A stretch of 64,000 nucleotides of DNA, taken from QHCA01 sp038237645. GTDB lineage: Bacteria; Actinomycetota; Actinomycetes; Mycobacteriales; QHCA01. A program made the translations under genes and the position numbers. A model generated the notes under the pieces. That model saw nothing but the letters and a program-made list of their open reading frames with translations, was not told the DNA's origin and did not search any database. The stretch lies in contig JBBRYN010000002.1 in the NCBI GenBank assembly GCA_038237645.1, forward strand, positions 1 through 64,000, in the 5' to 3' direction. This document shows positions 7,366 through 15,262 of this stretch, piece by piece; within the stretch, counting starts at the first letter, position 1; every line of letters begins with the position of its first letter.

Positions 7366-10300
7366 ATGACGACTCGAGTCCTTCCGGCGGCCTCCGCCGA
7401 GCTGCCGCCGCGCTGGGCGGCGAGGCGACTGCTGTCGACCGCGTTCGGCTCCGCTCACTCGGCCGCCCGCCGGCCGGCCGAGAGCGTCGCCCGGGCTCGG
7501 TGGTATTCCCTGGTCCTCGCGATCTGCGCGACCGTGGGCACGCTGCCACCGGTGATCCTGTCGACCGGCTCGCGAGGTGCCCGTGCCCTCTGCGTGGCGG
7601 GCCTGATCTGGCTGATCGGTCACCGACTCGTCGACTACCGGCGCGGCCGGCTGAGCCGGCCTGCCTGGGACGGGCTCGAGGCCGGCGTGCTCCTGCTGGC
7701 CGCAGTCGCGGTCGGCTTCGAGCCGATCCTCGCCCTCTTCTTCTTCAGCGCATGGTTCCGGGCCGCGACGGGCACCGGTCGCCGGATTGTTGCCGGCAGC
7801 GCGCTCTACCTGGGCACGCTAGTCGTCGCCGGGAAGCTCGATGGGCAGGCTACCGACGGCGTCGCGCTGGCCGCCCTCGCGCTGGCCTGCGCCACGCTGC
7901 TGATCTACACGTCGGGTCGCGCTCTGCGCGGCAGCCTCCAGCAGGCTGCCCGTCTGGAACAGTTGACCAGCCGCATTCTCGAGGCGGCGACGGATGCCTT
8001 CGTCGAGACCGACGCCGACGGCCGGATCCTGCACTGGAGCGCCCAGGCGACGTCGGTACTGGGCTGGAATCCCGACCAGGTGCTGCAACGTGCCCTGGCC
8101 GACGTGCTGGCGCCCGTGGCCACCCGCCCCGTCGGGCATTCCCTGCTGCGCCGCGAGCTCATGGTGGAGGCCGGGCACCCGGCCCGGAGCCGGGTCGAGT
8201 TGCAGGTCGAGCACCGTGACGGCTCGGCACTGACCGTCCAGGTGTCGGTCTGGACGAACGGGTCCGACGAAGACCGGCACGTCAACGTGCTGCTGCACGA
8301 CCGCACCGAACAGCGCCGCGACGCGGCCCGGCTTTCCGAGGCCCAAGCGCGATTCCAGCAGGCGTTCCACAACGCCCCGATCGGGATGATGCTCGCCGGC
8401 CTCGACGGTGAGCTACTCGAGGTCAATCGCGTCTTCTGCGAGATGCTCGGGCGCAGCTCGGCGGAACTGATGGCCGCCGGGATCACCGCGGTGACGCATC
8501 CGGAGGACCGGGCCGCAACCCGCGAAGCCCTGTCCTCGGTGATGTCGGGGGCCGTGGGCTTCGGCTGGATGGAGAAGCGCTACCTGCACGCGGACGGCCG
8601 GCCGGTCCTGGCTCACGTCAGCCTCTCACTGACCAGGGATGCCGCCGGCCAGGGGCAGTTCCTGGTGGCCCAGGCCGAGGACGTCACGGAGCGCCGGGCT
8701 ACGGAGCAGGCCCTGGCGCACCAGCGCGTCTTCACCGAAGCCGTGCTCGACGACGTCGACACCGGCATCGTGGCCTGCGACGCCGACGGCTTGATCACCG
8801 TCTTCAACCGGGCCATGCGGCGACTGCACGGACTGCCCGCCGAGCCAATGAGCGCCGATGCCTGGTCGGACTACTACGACGTCTACTGCGCCGACGGCGT
8901 CACGCCCATGGCCAACGCGGAAACCCCCCTGTTCCGGGCGCTGCGCGGTGAGCAGGTCCGTGACGCCGAGATGGTCATCGCGCCCAAGGGTGCCGAGCCG
9001 CGGAGCCTGGTGGTCAACGGCCGCCCGCTGACCGGGCCCCGAGGCAGACCGCTCGGTGCGGTCGCGGCCCTGCACGACGTGACCGATCGGCGCAAGGCCG
9101 AGGCCGCCATCAGCTGGCAGGCCCTACACGATCCGCTCACCGGCCGGGCCAACCGGCTGCTACTGCGTGACCGGCTGACACACGCGCTCAACCGCGGGCT
9201 GCGCCGGCAGGAGTCCCTTGCCCTCCTCGTTCTCGACCTGGACGGGTTCAAGGCCGTCAACGACAGCCTGGGCAACGAGGCAGGCGACCTGGTCCTGGTG
9301 ACGGTGGCCGATCGGATGCGTGAGGTCCTGCGGCCGGAGGACACCATCGCCCGCATCGACGGCGACGAATTCGCCGTCGTCCTGGAGAACACTTCCGCAC
9401 TCGATGCGGTACGGGTCGCCACCGAGCTGCTGGCAAGTGTCCGCGCGCCCATCGTCACCCATGGGCGCACGCTCAAGATGGAGGCGTCGGTCGGGCTGAC
9501 AATCGGTGACGGCGATGGCGATCCCGAGGAGATCCTGCGCAATGCCAGCCTGGCGATGTACGCCGCCAAGAGCACCGGCAAGGGCACCGTCCAGGTCTAC
9601 GACGCGTCGATGCACGAGGAGGTGCTCCAGCAGCTGACCCTGCAGTCGGAGTTGCACGAGGCCATGGCAGGACGTGAGTTCACCGTGCACTACCAGCCGG
9701 TGATCTCGCTGATCTCCGGCCAGGTGCAGGGGTTCGAGGCGCTGGTGCGGTGGAACCATCCGATCTGCGGCCTGCTGCCACCCAACCGCTTCATCGCTCT
9801 CGCCGAGAGCACCGGCCTGATCGTGCCGCTCGGCTCGTGGGTCCTCGAACGGGCCTGCAGCCAACTACGCACGTGGCACATCCGGCATCCTGAGCTGGGA
9901 CCGCTGACGATGGCGGTGAACATCTCCGTGCGCCAACTGCAGGACCCTGCCCTGATCGAGACCGTGGGGGCCGCTCTGACCAAGGCCGGCCTGCCGCCTC
10001 ACCAGCTCATCCTGGAGATCACCGAGAGCGGTGTCATGCACCGCGGCCCGGGCCTCGACGCCCTGAATCGACTGCATGATCTCGGCGTACGTCTGGCCAT
10101 CGACGATTTCGGCACGGGGTACTCCTCGCTGAGCCGCCTGCACGCTCTCCCCGTCGACCAGGTCAAGATCGACAAGTCCTTTGTGGACCAGCTGTCCTCC
10201 GCCCAGCCGTCGCCGGTTGTGGCCGCCACCATCGCCATCGCCCGCAGCCTCGGTCTGGAAACCGTCGCTGAGGGCGTCGAGAGTGCCGAGCAGTTGCCCT

Positions 10301-10494
10301 TCTTGCGGGCGCATGGCTGCGACCATGTCCAGGGCTACCTGTTCAGCCCTCCGGTGGACGCCGCGGCGATCGAACAGCTGCTGGCCGGCGGGGCCGGATG
10401 GCTGGCCGCTGGTGGGCCGGCCTCATCGCCGGACGTCCGCGTCGACCTGGCCGCCGTCGGGTCGCCCAAGGGACCGCTGAATCCGCTCGTATGA
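7366..10494 (+). CDS. Membrane PAS-PAS-PAS-GGDEF-EAL cyclic-di-GMP protein
   Basis: A 1042-residue protein. Five or six membrane segments span about residues 45-185. Three PAS domains follow at about 195-315 (ATDAFVETDADGRILHWS), 325-445 (NAPIGMMLAGLDG) and 450-570 (VDTGIVACDADGLITVFN). A GGDEF domain follows with motif IDGDEF at about 664-669: the first Gly is Asp, so cyclase activity is uncertain, although the inhibitory RxxD site (RPED) is kept. The EAL domain has EALVRW at about 791, NISVRQL, DDFGTGYSSL and GVE, so phosphodiesterase activity is expected. ATG 7366 follows GGGAG. It is the first of three GGDEF genes in the locus. Confidence 0.92.
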   Translation: MTTRVLPAASAELPPRWAARRLLSTAFGSAHSAARRPAESVARARWYSLVLAICATVGTLPPVILSTGSRGARALCVAGLIWLIGHRLVDYRRGRLSRPAWDGLEAGVLLLAAVAVGFEPILALFFFSAWFRAATGTGRRIVAGSALYLGTLVVAGKLDGQATDGVALAALALACATLLIYTSGRALRGSLQQAARLEQLTSRILEAATDAFVETDADGRILHWSAQATSVLGWNPDQVLQRALADVLAPVATRPVGHSLLRRELMVEAGHPARSRVELQVEHRDGSALTVQVSVWTNGSDEDRHVNVLLHDRTEQRRDAARLSEAQARFQQAFHNAPIGMMLAGLDGELLEVNRVFCEMLGRSSAELMAAGITAVTHPEDRAATREALSSVMSGAVGFGWMEKRYLHADGRPVLAHVSLSLTRDAAGQGQFLVAQAEDVTERRATEQALAHQRVFTEAVLDDVDTGIVACDADGLITVFNRAMRRLHGLPAEPMSADAWSDYYDVYCADGVTPMANAETPLFRALRGEQVRDAEMVIAPKGAEPRSLVVNGRPLTGPRGRPLGAVAALHDVTDRRKAEAAISWQALHDPLTGRANRLLLRDRLTHALNRGLRRQESLALLVLDLDGFKAVNDSLGNEAGDLVLVTVADRMREVLRPEDTIARIDGDEFAVVLENTSALDAVRVATELLASVRAPIVTHGRTLKMEASVGLTIGDGDGDPEEILRNASLAMYAAKSTGKGTVQVYDASMHEEVLQQLTLQSELHEAMAGREFTVHYQPVISLISGQVQGFEALVRWNHPICGLLPPNRFIALAESTGLIVPLGSWVLERACSQLRTWHIRHPELGPLTMAVNISVRQLQDPALIETVGAALTKAGLPPHQLILEITESGVMHRGPGLDALNRLHDLGVRLAIDDFGTGYSSLSRLHALPVDQVKIDKSFVDQLSSAQPSPVVAATIAIARSLGLETVAEGVESAEQLPFLRAHGCDHVQGYLFSPPVDAAAIEQLLAGGAGWLAAGGPASSPDVRVDLAAVGSPKGPLNPLV

Positions 10495-10741
10495 CCACAT
10501 GTCCATCGACTTGGACAGCTCGGGTCCCAAACGGTGTCACAAGGGCGCAACAGGGAGTGCGACCGAGCGTGCCTATCCGTGGACCGCACGGTCCGGGGGG
10601 CCATCCTCGCCAGCCTGCGGCAGCAGTGGCGGGCAGCAATCAAACGCTTCGGTCGTCGGGCTACATCGCGGCGATGAATGTGCCGAGAGATACCGAGAAG
10701 AATGGGCGTCGGGTCGCCGGCCCCGCAACGTGGAGGTGCAC

Positions 10742-11833
10742 ATGCTGAGACGAGGTCCGTTGCTCCGCGGCGCCGTCTCCGTGTTCCTTTCGCGGCGACT
10801 GCTCGGCCGAGCGATGGCCTTGGCAATCGGTACCGCTGTCGTGCTCCCCGCCCTCGCGCCGGCGTCGCTGCCGATCACCTCGCGGGCCTGGGCGGCAAGC
10901 CACCTCGTGATCACCAGCGACAATGCGGGCGGCCCGTTGGTCAGCGCGGCCAACCTGGCGCCCGGCACCTTACCGCCCACCTACCTCAAGATCTCCTACA
11001 CCGGCGCTGTCGCCGGTGACGAACTCCGATTGTTCGTCTCAGCCGGCGGCTCCGGCCTCGCGGACTACCTCGACGTGACCATCGAGCAGGGCCAGGGCGG
11101 GATTTACGGCGACTGCTCCGGGTTCTCCGGCACTCGATCCTACCGGGGGACGCTCGCGACGCTGGGCCGAGATCATGGCACGGAGCTCACCGCCCTGCTC
11201 ATCGCGCCGTTCGCGGCCGGTGCCGGTGACGTGTCCCTGCGGTTGACCTTCAGCGTGCGCAGCAACAACCAGGCGCAGGGCAGTTCGGCCACCGCGGACT
11301 TCACCTGGGTCGCCGGCAGCGGCTTCGGCCCCCCAGTCGTGCCGCCGGTGGTGCCGTCACCGTCACCGAGCAGTGGCACAACCGGTGGTGGCACAACCGG
11401 TGGTGGCACAACGGGTGGTGGTACAACGGGTGGTGGTACAACGGGTGGTGGTACAACGGGTGGTGGTGGACCACACGTCCAGCGCCCCACGCTGAACGTG
11501 CCGTTGCTCAACAGCCCCGCGCCGTCGCACAAGGCGTCGACGAAGCCGTCGACAACGGCAACGACGCCGCCGGCGGCAGTAGGCCCGCGCCATGTGAAGC
11601 CGGCCAAGGCACCCTTTGCCTCGTTCTTCCAGCGCCTTTGGAATGCGATCAAGAAGCTCAGCACGCCGCTGATCACCGGTGCCAGCATCGGTCTGGGCAT
11701 CCTGCCGTTCATCATCGTGTTCCTGTTGATCCAGCACCGCATCGACATGCGCGACCCCAAGCTCGCGTTGGCGCCGTCCTACGCCGAACCCGATCTCGGC
11801 TTCGGGGACACACCGCTGGGAGTGCCGGCATGA
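10742..11833 (+). CDS. TasA-like secreted protein with Gly/Thr repeat stalk and C-terminal anchor
   Basis: 363 residues. A signal peptide (about 1-50) ends in SRAWAASH. A beta-sandwich resembling the TasA/camelysin family follows (VITSDNAGGPLVSAANLAPG, LADYLDVTIEQG, DCSGF, YRGTLATL). Then come a Pro/Ser linker, six TTGGG repeats, a Ser/Thr/Pro stretch, and near residue 305 a basic patch and one membrane helix (GASIGLGILPFIIVFLL) with a short tail. ATG 10742 has GGAGGTG before it; the frame is open upstream but unlike protein. It overlaps the following GGDEF gene by ATGA, so the two are translationally coupled. The 10495-10741 gap holds no recognised riboswitch. Confidence 0.7.
   Translation: MLRRGPLLRGAVSVFLSRRLLGRAMALAIGTAVVLPALAPASLPITSRAWAASHLVITSDNAGGPLVSAANLAPGTLPPTYLKISYTGAVAGDELRLFVSAGGSGLADYLDVTIEQGQGGIYGDCSGFSGTRSYRGTLATLGRDHGTELTALLIAPFAAGAGDVSLRLTFSVRSNNQAQGSSATADFTWVAGSGFGPPVVPPVVPSPSPSSGTTGGGTTGGGTTGGGTTGGGTTGGGTTGGGGPHVQRPTLNVPLLNSPAPSHKASTKPSTTATTPPAAVGPRHVKPAKAPFASFFQRLWNAIKKLSTPLITGASIGLGILPFIIVFLLIQHRIDMRDPKLALAPSYAEPDLGFGDTPLGVPA
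11378..11467 (+). repeat. 15-bp repeats encoding six TTGGG units
   Basis: Six in-frame copies of a 15-bp unit of the type ACAACCGGTGGTGGC encode TTGGG pentapeptides between the TasA-like domain and the C-terminal anchor. Copies differ at two positions (ACC/ACG and GGC/GGT). Such arrays expand and contract by slippage, which would change the length of the surface stalk without breaking the frame. Confidence 0.85.
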
Positions 11834-13425
11834 GCGTCAGCCTCCGCGGAGCCGAGTCGGACCTCGTCCCCCTGGCGGACCGGCTGAAGTACATGCAGGC
11901 CTTCCGCTGCTTCGCGGCAGTGGTGGCCACCGTGAGCTGGCTTGCGCTGCCGGCGTCGCGGGGCCTCACCGGCCCTCAACTGGCAGCCGTCACCGTCAGC
12001 TATCTCGGCCTGTCGCTGTGCACCGGTCGCGTGTGGCGGCTGAGGCGCCAGCTGGCGATGAGCATCTACGGCGCCGTACTGCTCGTCGACGGCCTCTACC
12101 TCGGCATCATCTCGTACCTCACCTCGGGTCTGGGCGCTCCCCTGGAGTACCTGATCCTGGTCCACCTCATCGCGGTTACCCTGCTGGCGTCGTTCCGTAC
12201 CGGCCTCAAGGTCGCCGTGTGGCACTCACTGCTCGTCAGCATCTCGTTCCAGTTGCAGGCGTCGCACATCGTGCACATCAACGCGGCCGCCTCGGCAGCC
12301 GCGGACAGGTCGAGCATGCCGCTGTTCCTGACGCTGATCTGGGTGGTGACGCTGGCGACGGCGACTCTGGCAGCCGTGAACGAGCGGGAGCTGCGGCGGC
12401 GCAACTACGACCTGCAGGCGCTGGCCCGGCTGGCCTGGCAGCTGGAGTCGACCAGCCAACCGACGGAGGTCGCCCAGGCGCTGGTGGACGCGATCAACGA
12501 GGACTTCGACCTGTCCCGCATGGTGCTCATGGCCGCGGCATCCGGCGAGCTCGAGGTGCTGGCCGGCAAGGGACTCTCACCGGCCGTGACGTTCATCAAC
12601 GCCGAGGACGACGAACTCATCCGGACGTCGATGCGCGAGCGCGCCACCCTGCGCGTTGCTCGCCTCAACGACGACAACCCCTGGCTGAACTCCGTGCTGC
12701 CCGACGCCAAGAACATCGTTGCCTTCCCGATGTACGCCGAGGGCGCTCCCGTCGGGGTGATCGTCATCGAATACGGTGCGCGCCGCGGCGCCCGGATCGA
12801 GCGCCGAGTGGTCAGCATCCTCGAGCGGTTCATCTCACAGACGGCGCTGGCCCTCAACAACGCGTGGCTGCTGTCGAGGGTCAACGGGCTTGCCGCGACC
12901 GACGACCTGACTGGCGTGGCCAACCGGCGGACGTTCGAGTTGAGTCTGGAGAAGGAGTTCTCCCGCGCCGCCCGCAGCGGCACGCCGATGGTCGTGGCGA
13001 TGATCGACATCGATCACTTCAAGAACGTGAACGACAGTTACGGGCATTGGACCGGAGATGTCACGCTGCAGCGCATCGCGGCCGCGCTGTCGAGCAACGT
13101 CCGCCAATACGACCTGCTCGCGAGGTACGGCGGCGAGGAGTTCGTGGCGATCATGCCGGGTACGGATATCGACACGGGACTGTTGATTGCCGAGCGGTTG
13201 CGCGCGGCGGTCGAGGCTCTTGAACAGGAGCCCAGGGTCACCGCCAGCGTCGGTATCGCCTGCTACCCCCTGAACGTGATGGACAAGGCGTCCCTGGTGA
13301 AGGCCGCCGACGAGGCGTTGTACGTCTCGAAGGGGAGCGGCCGCAACATGGTCACCCTGTCGGCGATCTCGGCCGTGCCGGTCGAGCCGGTGGATGCTTC
13401 CGCCCACCGGGTGAGCATCGGCTGA
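11830..13425 (+). CDS. Membrane GAF-GGDEF diguanylate cyclase
   Basis: 531 residues. About six membrane helices lie in the first 190 residues. A GAF domain follows at about 200-345 (MRERATLRVARLNDDNPW, KNIVAFPMYAEGAPVGVIVI), then a GGDEF domain (ATDDLTGVANRR, IDIDHFKNVNDSYGH). The active site is GGEEF at about 434-438, intact, with an RxxD product-inhibition site (RQYD) five residues upstream, as in PleD. It should therefore make cyclic-di-GMP with feedback inhibition. ATG 11830 overlaps the stop of the TasA-like gene. The gene ends before a hairpin at 13440-13479. Confidence 0.92.
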   Translation: MSVSLRGAESDLVPLADRLKYMQAFRCFAAVVATVSWLALPASRGLTGPQLAAVTVSYLGLSLCTGRVWRLRRQLAMSIYGAVLLVDGLYLGIISYLTSGLGAPLEYLILVHLIAVTLLASFRTGLKVAVWHSLLVSISFQLQASHIVHINAAASAAADRSSMPLFLTLIWVVTLATATLAAVNERELRRRNYDLQALARLAWQLESTSQPTEVAQALVDAINEDFDLSRMVLMAAASGELEVLAGKGLSPAVTFINAEDDELIRTSMRERATLRVARLNDDNPWLNSVLPDAKNIVAFPMYAEGAPVGVIVIEYGARRGARIERRVVSILERFISQTALALNNAWLLSRVNGLAATDDLTGVANRRTFELSLEKEFSRAARSGTPMVVAMIDIDHFKNVNDSYGHWTGDVTLQRIAAALSSNVRQYDLLARYGGEEFVAIMPGTDIDTGLLIAERLRAAVEALEQEPRVTASVGIACYPLNVMDKASLVKAADEALYVSKGSGRNMVTLSAISAVPVEPVDASAHRVSIG

Positions 13426-13439
13426 GTGCCGGCGGGGCC

Positions 13440-13479
13440 GGACGCCGGCCGGTGAGTAGACCTCTCCGGCCGGGCGTCC
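13440..13479 (+). terminator. Hairpin after the GAF-GGDEF gene
   Basis: GGACGCCGGCCGG (13440-13452) pairs with CCGGCCGGGCGTCC (13466-13479) with one bulged base and a 13-base loop, starting 15 bases after the stop codon. There is no T-tract, as is common for actinobacterial terminators. Confidence 0.6.
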
Positions 13480-13605
13480 CGTGATTAGCGACGTCGTCGG
13501 CTCAGTGCCATTCGTTGACGCGCATCACACACCCCCCTCCAACAGTTGACCTGCCCCAGCCGTTCAACGGCTGTCGTGACAAGACGGTGACGACCGGATA
13601 CTGTT

Positions 13606-13624
13606 TCCCCTCCAGGGGAGGGGA
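13606..13624 (+). promoter_or_regulatory. Hairpin abutting the ribosome binding site of the third GGDEF gene
   Basis: TCCCCTCC (13606-13613) and GGAGGGGA (13617-13624) form a perfect 8-bp stem with a 3-base loop. The 3' arm runs directly into AGAGG (13624-13628), the Shine-Dalgarno of the TTG start at 13639. The 5' arm is itself complementary to purine-rich ribosome binding sites. It may limit translation of the downstream cyclase. Confidence 0.5.
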
Positions 13625-13638
13625 GAGGTCAACGTGAA

Positions 13639-14979
13639 TTGATTCTTCGTCACGATGGTCGCGCTCGGGGAATATTCGAGATATCTCGGTTCCCGCGGCC
13701 CGCCAGTTGGGCGTTGTGGTCGATTTCTCCCTTGCTGCTCGCTTATGTGCTCATCGTCGACTTGGCAGCCCTGGCCGTCACTGTTGCCGGGATTCGGTGG
13801 GCACATTTCGGGTCCGTCGACCTGGGTCGCTTCGCGCTACTGGCTGCTGGTTCCGCGATCCACATCGAAGCGTCGCGGCACATCGAGCGGTTGCGAGAAG
13901 CCGCCGCCGAAGGCATGCCGTACGTCAACCTGAAGGGCATCTGGATCTTTGCGGGTGCGATGGTGCTTCCGCTGCCCCTGGCGATGGCGCTGGTCGCGAT
14001 CTCTTTTGCGCACTTCTGGGTCCGCGCGCGCCGGGTGCCGGTCTACCGTTCGGTCTTCTCGGCAGGCTCGATCATGCTGGCTGTTGCCGCGGTGGCGTTG
14101 GTGATGATGGCAATCAGTCCGTCGCCCTATCCAGGGTTCCCCTCCGGGCCGCTGGGGTTGTTCGCCGGCGTGATCGCCGGGATCGCCTTCTGGTTCATCA
14201 ACTACGCACTGGTCGTCGGTGCCATCATCTTGTCCCAGCCCGGCGCACCCGGCGGGCTGGCGCTGGGCCGGGTAGCCGACCAGTGGATCGTTGGGGGCGC
14301 CATCGGACTCGGGTTGGCCGTCGCGGCACTGCTCGTCGACGAGCCATGGGCAATTCCCGTACTGCTGCTCACCGTCCTCGGCCTGCATCGAGCACTATTG
14401 CTCGGTCAATTCCAGGCCGCGGCCAATACCGACGGCAAGACCGGTTTGCTCGAAGCGACATTCTGGCACAAAGTCGCGGCCGCGGAGCTAGCCCGGGCAG
14501 AGCGGACCGGCACACAACTCGGTGTGCTCATGGTCGATCTGGATGATTTCAAGTCGGTCAATGACACATATGGCCATCTCAATGGTGATCGCGTGCTGGC
14601 GGCGGTGGCCCGCGCGATCAAGCAACAGGTACGCGAGTACGACGTGGTCGGCCGGTTCGGCGGTGAGGAGTTCGTGGTCCTGCTGCCTGGGATCGACGCG
14701 GCCGAGATCGCCCACGCTGCCGAGCGCATCCGGCATCGGATCGCGAATCTTCAGGTCGTCCTTGCCGACGACGACATGATCGCGCCGGAAAAGCTGACGT
14801 GTTCGGTCGGCGGCGCCGTCTACCCCGACACGGCAGCCACCGTTGACCAGTTGCTGCTGGCGGCGGATACCGCGACCTACGTCGCCAAGGACCAGGGACG
14901 CAACCGGGTGTGCATGGCGCCGCGCGCCAAGGCCCCGGACGGCCCGGCAACGCACCTGAGGCCCACGGCGGGCTGCTGA
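13639..14979 (+). CDS. Membrane-bound GGDEF diguanylate cyclase
   Basis: 446 residues. The first 260 form a multi-helix membrane sensor (LLLAYVLIVDLAALAVTVAG; GIWIFAGAMVLPLPLAMALV; IAGIAFWFINYALVV) resembling uncharacterised seven/eight-helix input domains. The C-terminal GGDEF domain carries NTDGKTGL, VDLDDFKSVNDTYGH and an intact GGEEF at about 341-345, preceded by an RxxD site (REYD). A TTG start at 13639 is chosen because the only nearby GTG (13634) hits a stop after two codons, and GGGAGAGG lies 10 bases upstream. A hairpin overlaps this region. It acts with the two other GGDEF proteins. Confidence 0.85.
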   Translation: MILRHDGRARGIFEISRFPRPASWALWSISPLLLAYVLIVDLAALAVTVAGIRWAHFGSVDLGRFALLAAGSAIHIEASRHIERLREAAAEGMPYVNLKGIWIFAGAMVLPLPLAMALVAISFAHFWVRARRVPVYRSVFSAGSIMLAVAAVALVMMAISPSPYPGFPSGPLGLFAGVIAGIAFWFINYALVVGAIILSQPGAPGGLALGRVADQWIVGGAIGLGLAVAALLVDEPWAIPVLLLTVLGLHRALLLGQFQAAANTDGKTGLLEATFWHKVAAAELARAERTGTQLGVLMVDLDDFKSVNDTYGHLNGDRVLAAVARAIKQQVREYDVVGRFGGEEFVVLLPGIDAAEIAHAAERIRHRIANLQVVLADDDMIAPEKLTCSVGGAVYPDTAATVDQLLLAADTATYVAKDQGRNRVCMAPRAKAPDGPATHLRPTAGC

Positions 14980-15121
14980 CGCTCAGTAGCCGGCAAAGCC
15001 GCGTCGCCGGTTATCGAGGCTGACCGCCGTCGCCGGGTCGTCGCCCAGCGAGACGTTGTCGACCGCGACGAGGCCGATGACCCGCCCGGGAGCCGTGGGT
15101 TCACCTCCGTCCTACTGCGAC

Positions 15122-15175
15122 AGTTCCGAGAAAACGTCGCTTTTGCGCCGCTTGATAGGACGTTATCCCGGAACT
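15122..15175. promoter_or_regulatory. Inverted repeat upstream of manA
   Basis: AGTTCCG (15122-15128) plus AACGTC (15133-15138) pair with GACGTT (15159-15164) plus CGGAACT (15169-15175), leaving symmetric 4-base internal gaps and a 20-base loop. The region 14980-15262 has no convincing gene. The structure could be an operator for manA or a bulky terminator for the preceding GGDEF gene. Confidence 0.45.
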
Positions 15176-15262
15176 TGTCCTGGGGGGTCGGGACCGCCGG
15201 TGCCGTTCTAGGCTTGTTGTGAGCCGTCGCCCACGCAGGCGACCTCGAGGAGGCGCAAGCCC

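Noticed and set aside
10495..10741. Possible cyclic-di-GMP riboswitch before the TasA-like gene
   Set aside because: No GEMM-type conserved core or tetraloop receptor pattern could be found; only a short weak hairpin.
11376..11470. CRISPR-like regular repeat
   Set aside because: The units are contiguous 15-bp coding repeats without spacers.
12018..13223. Long plus-strand open frame inside the GAF-GGDEF gene
   Set aside because: Arg/Gly-rich shadow of the real frame, a GC-bias artefact without motifs.
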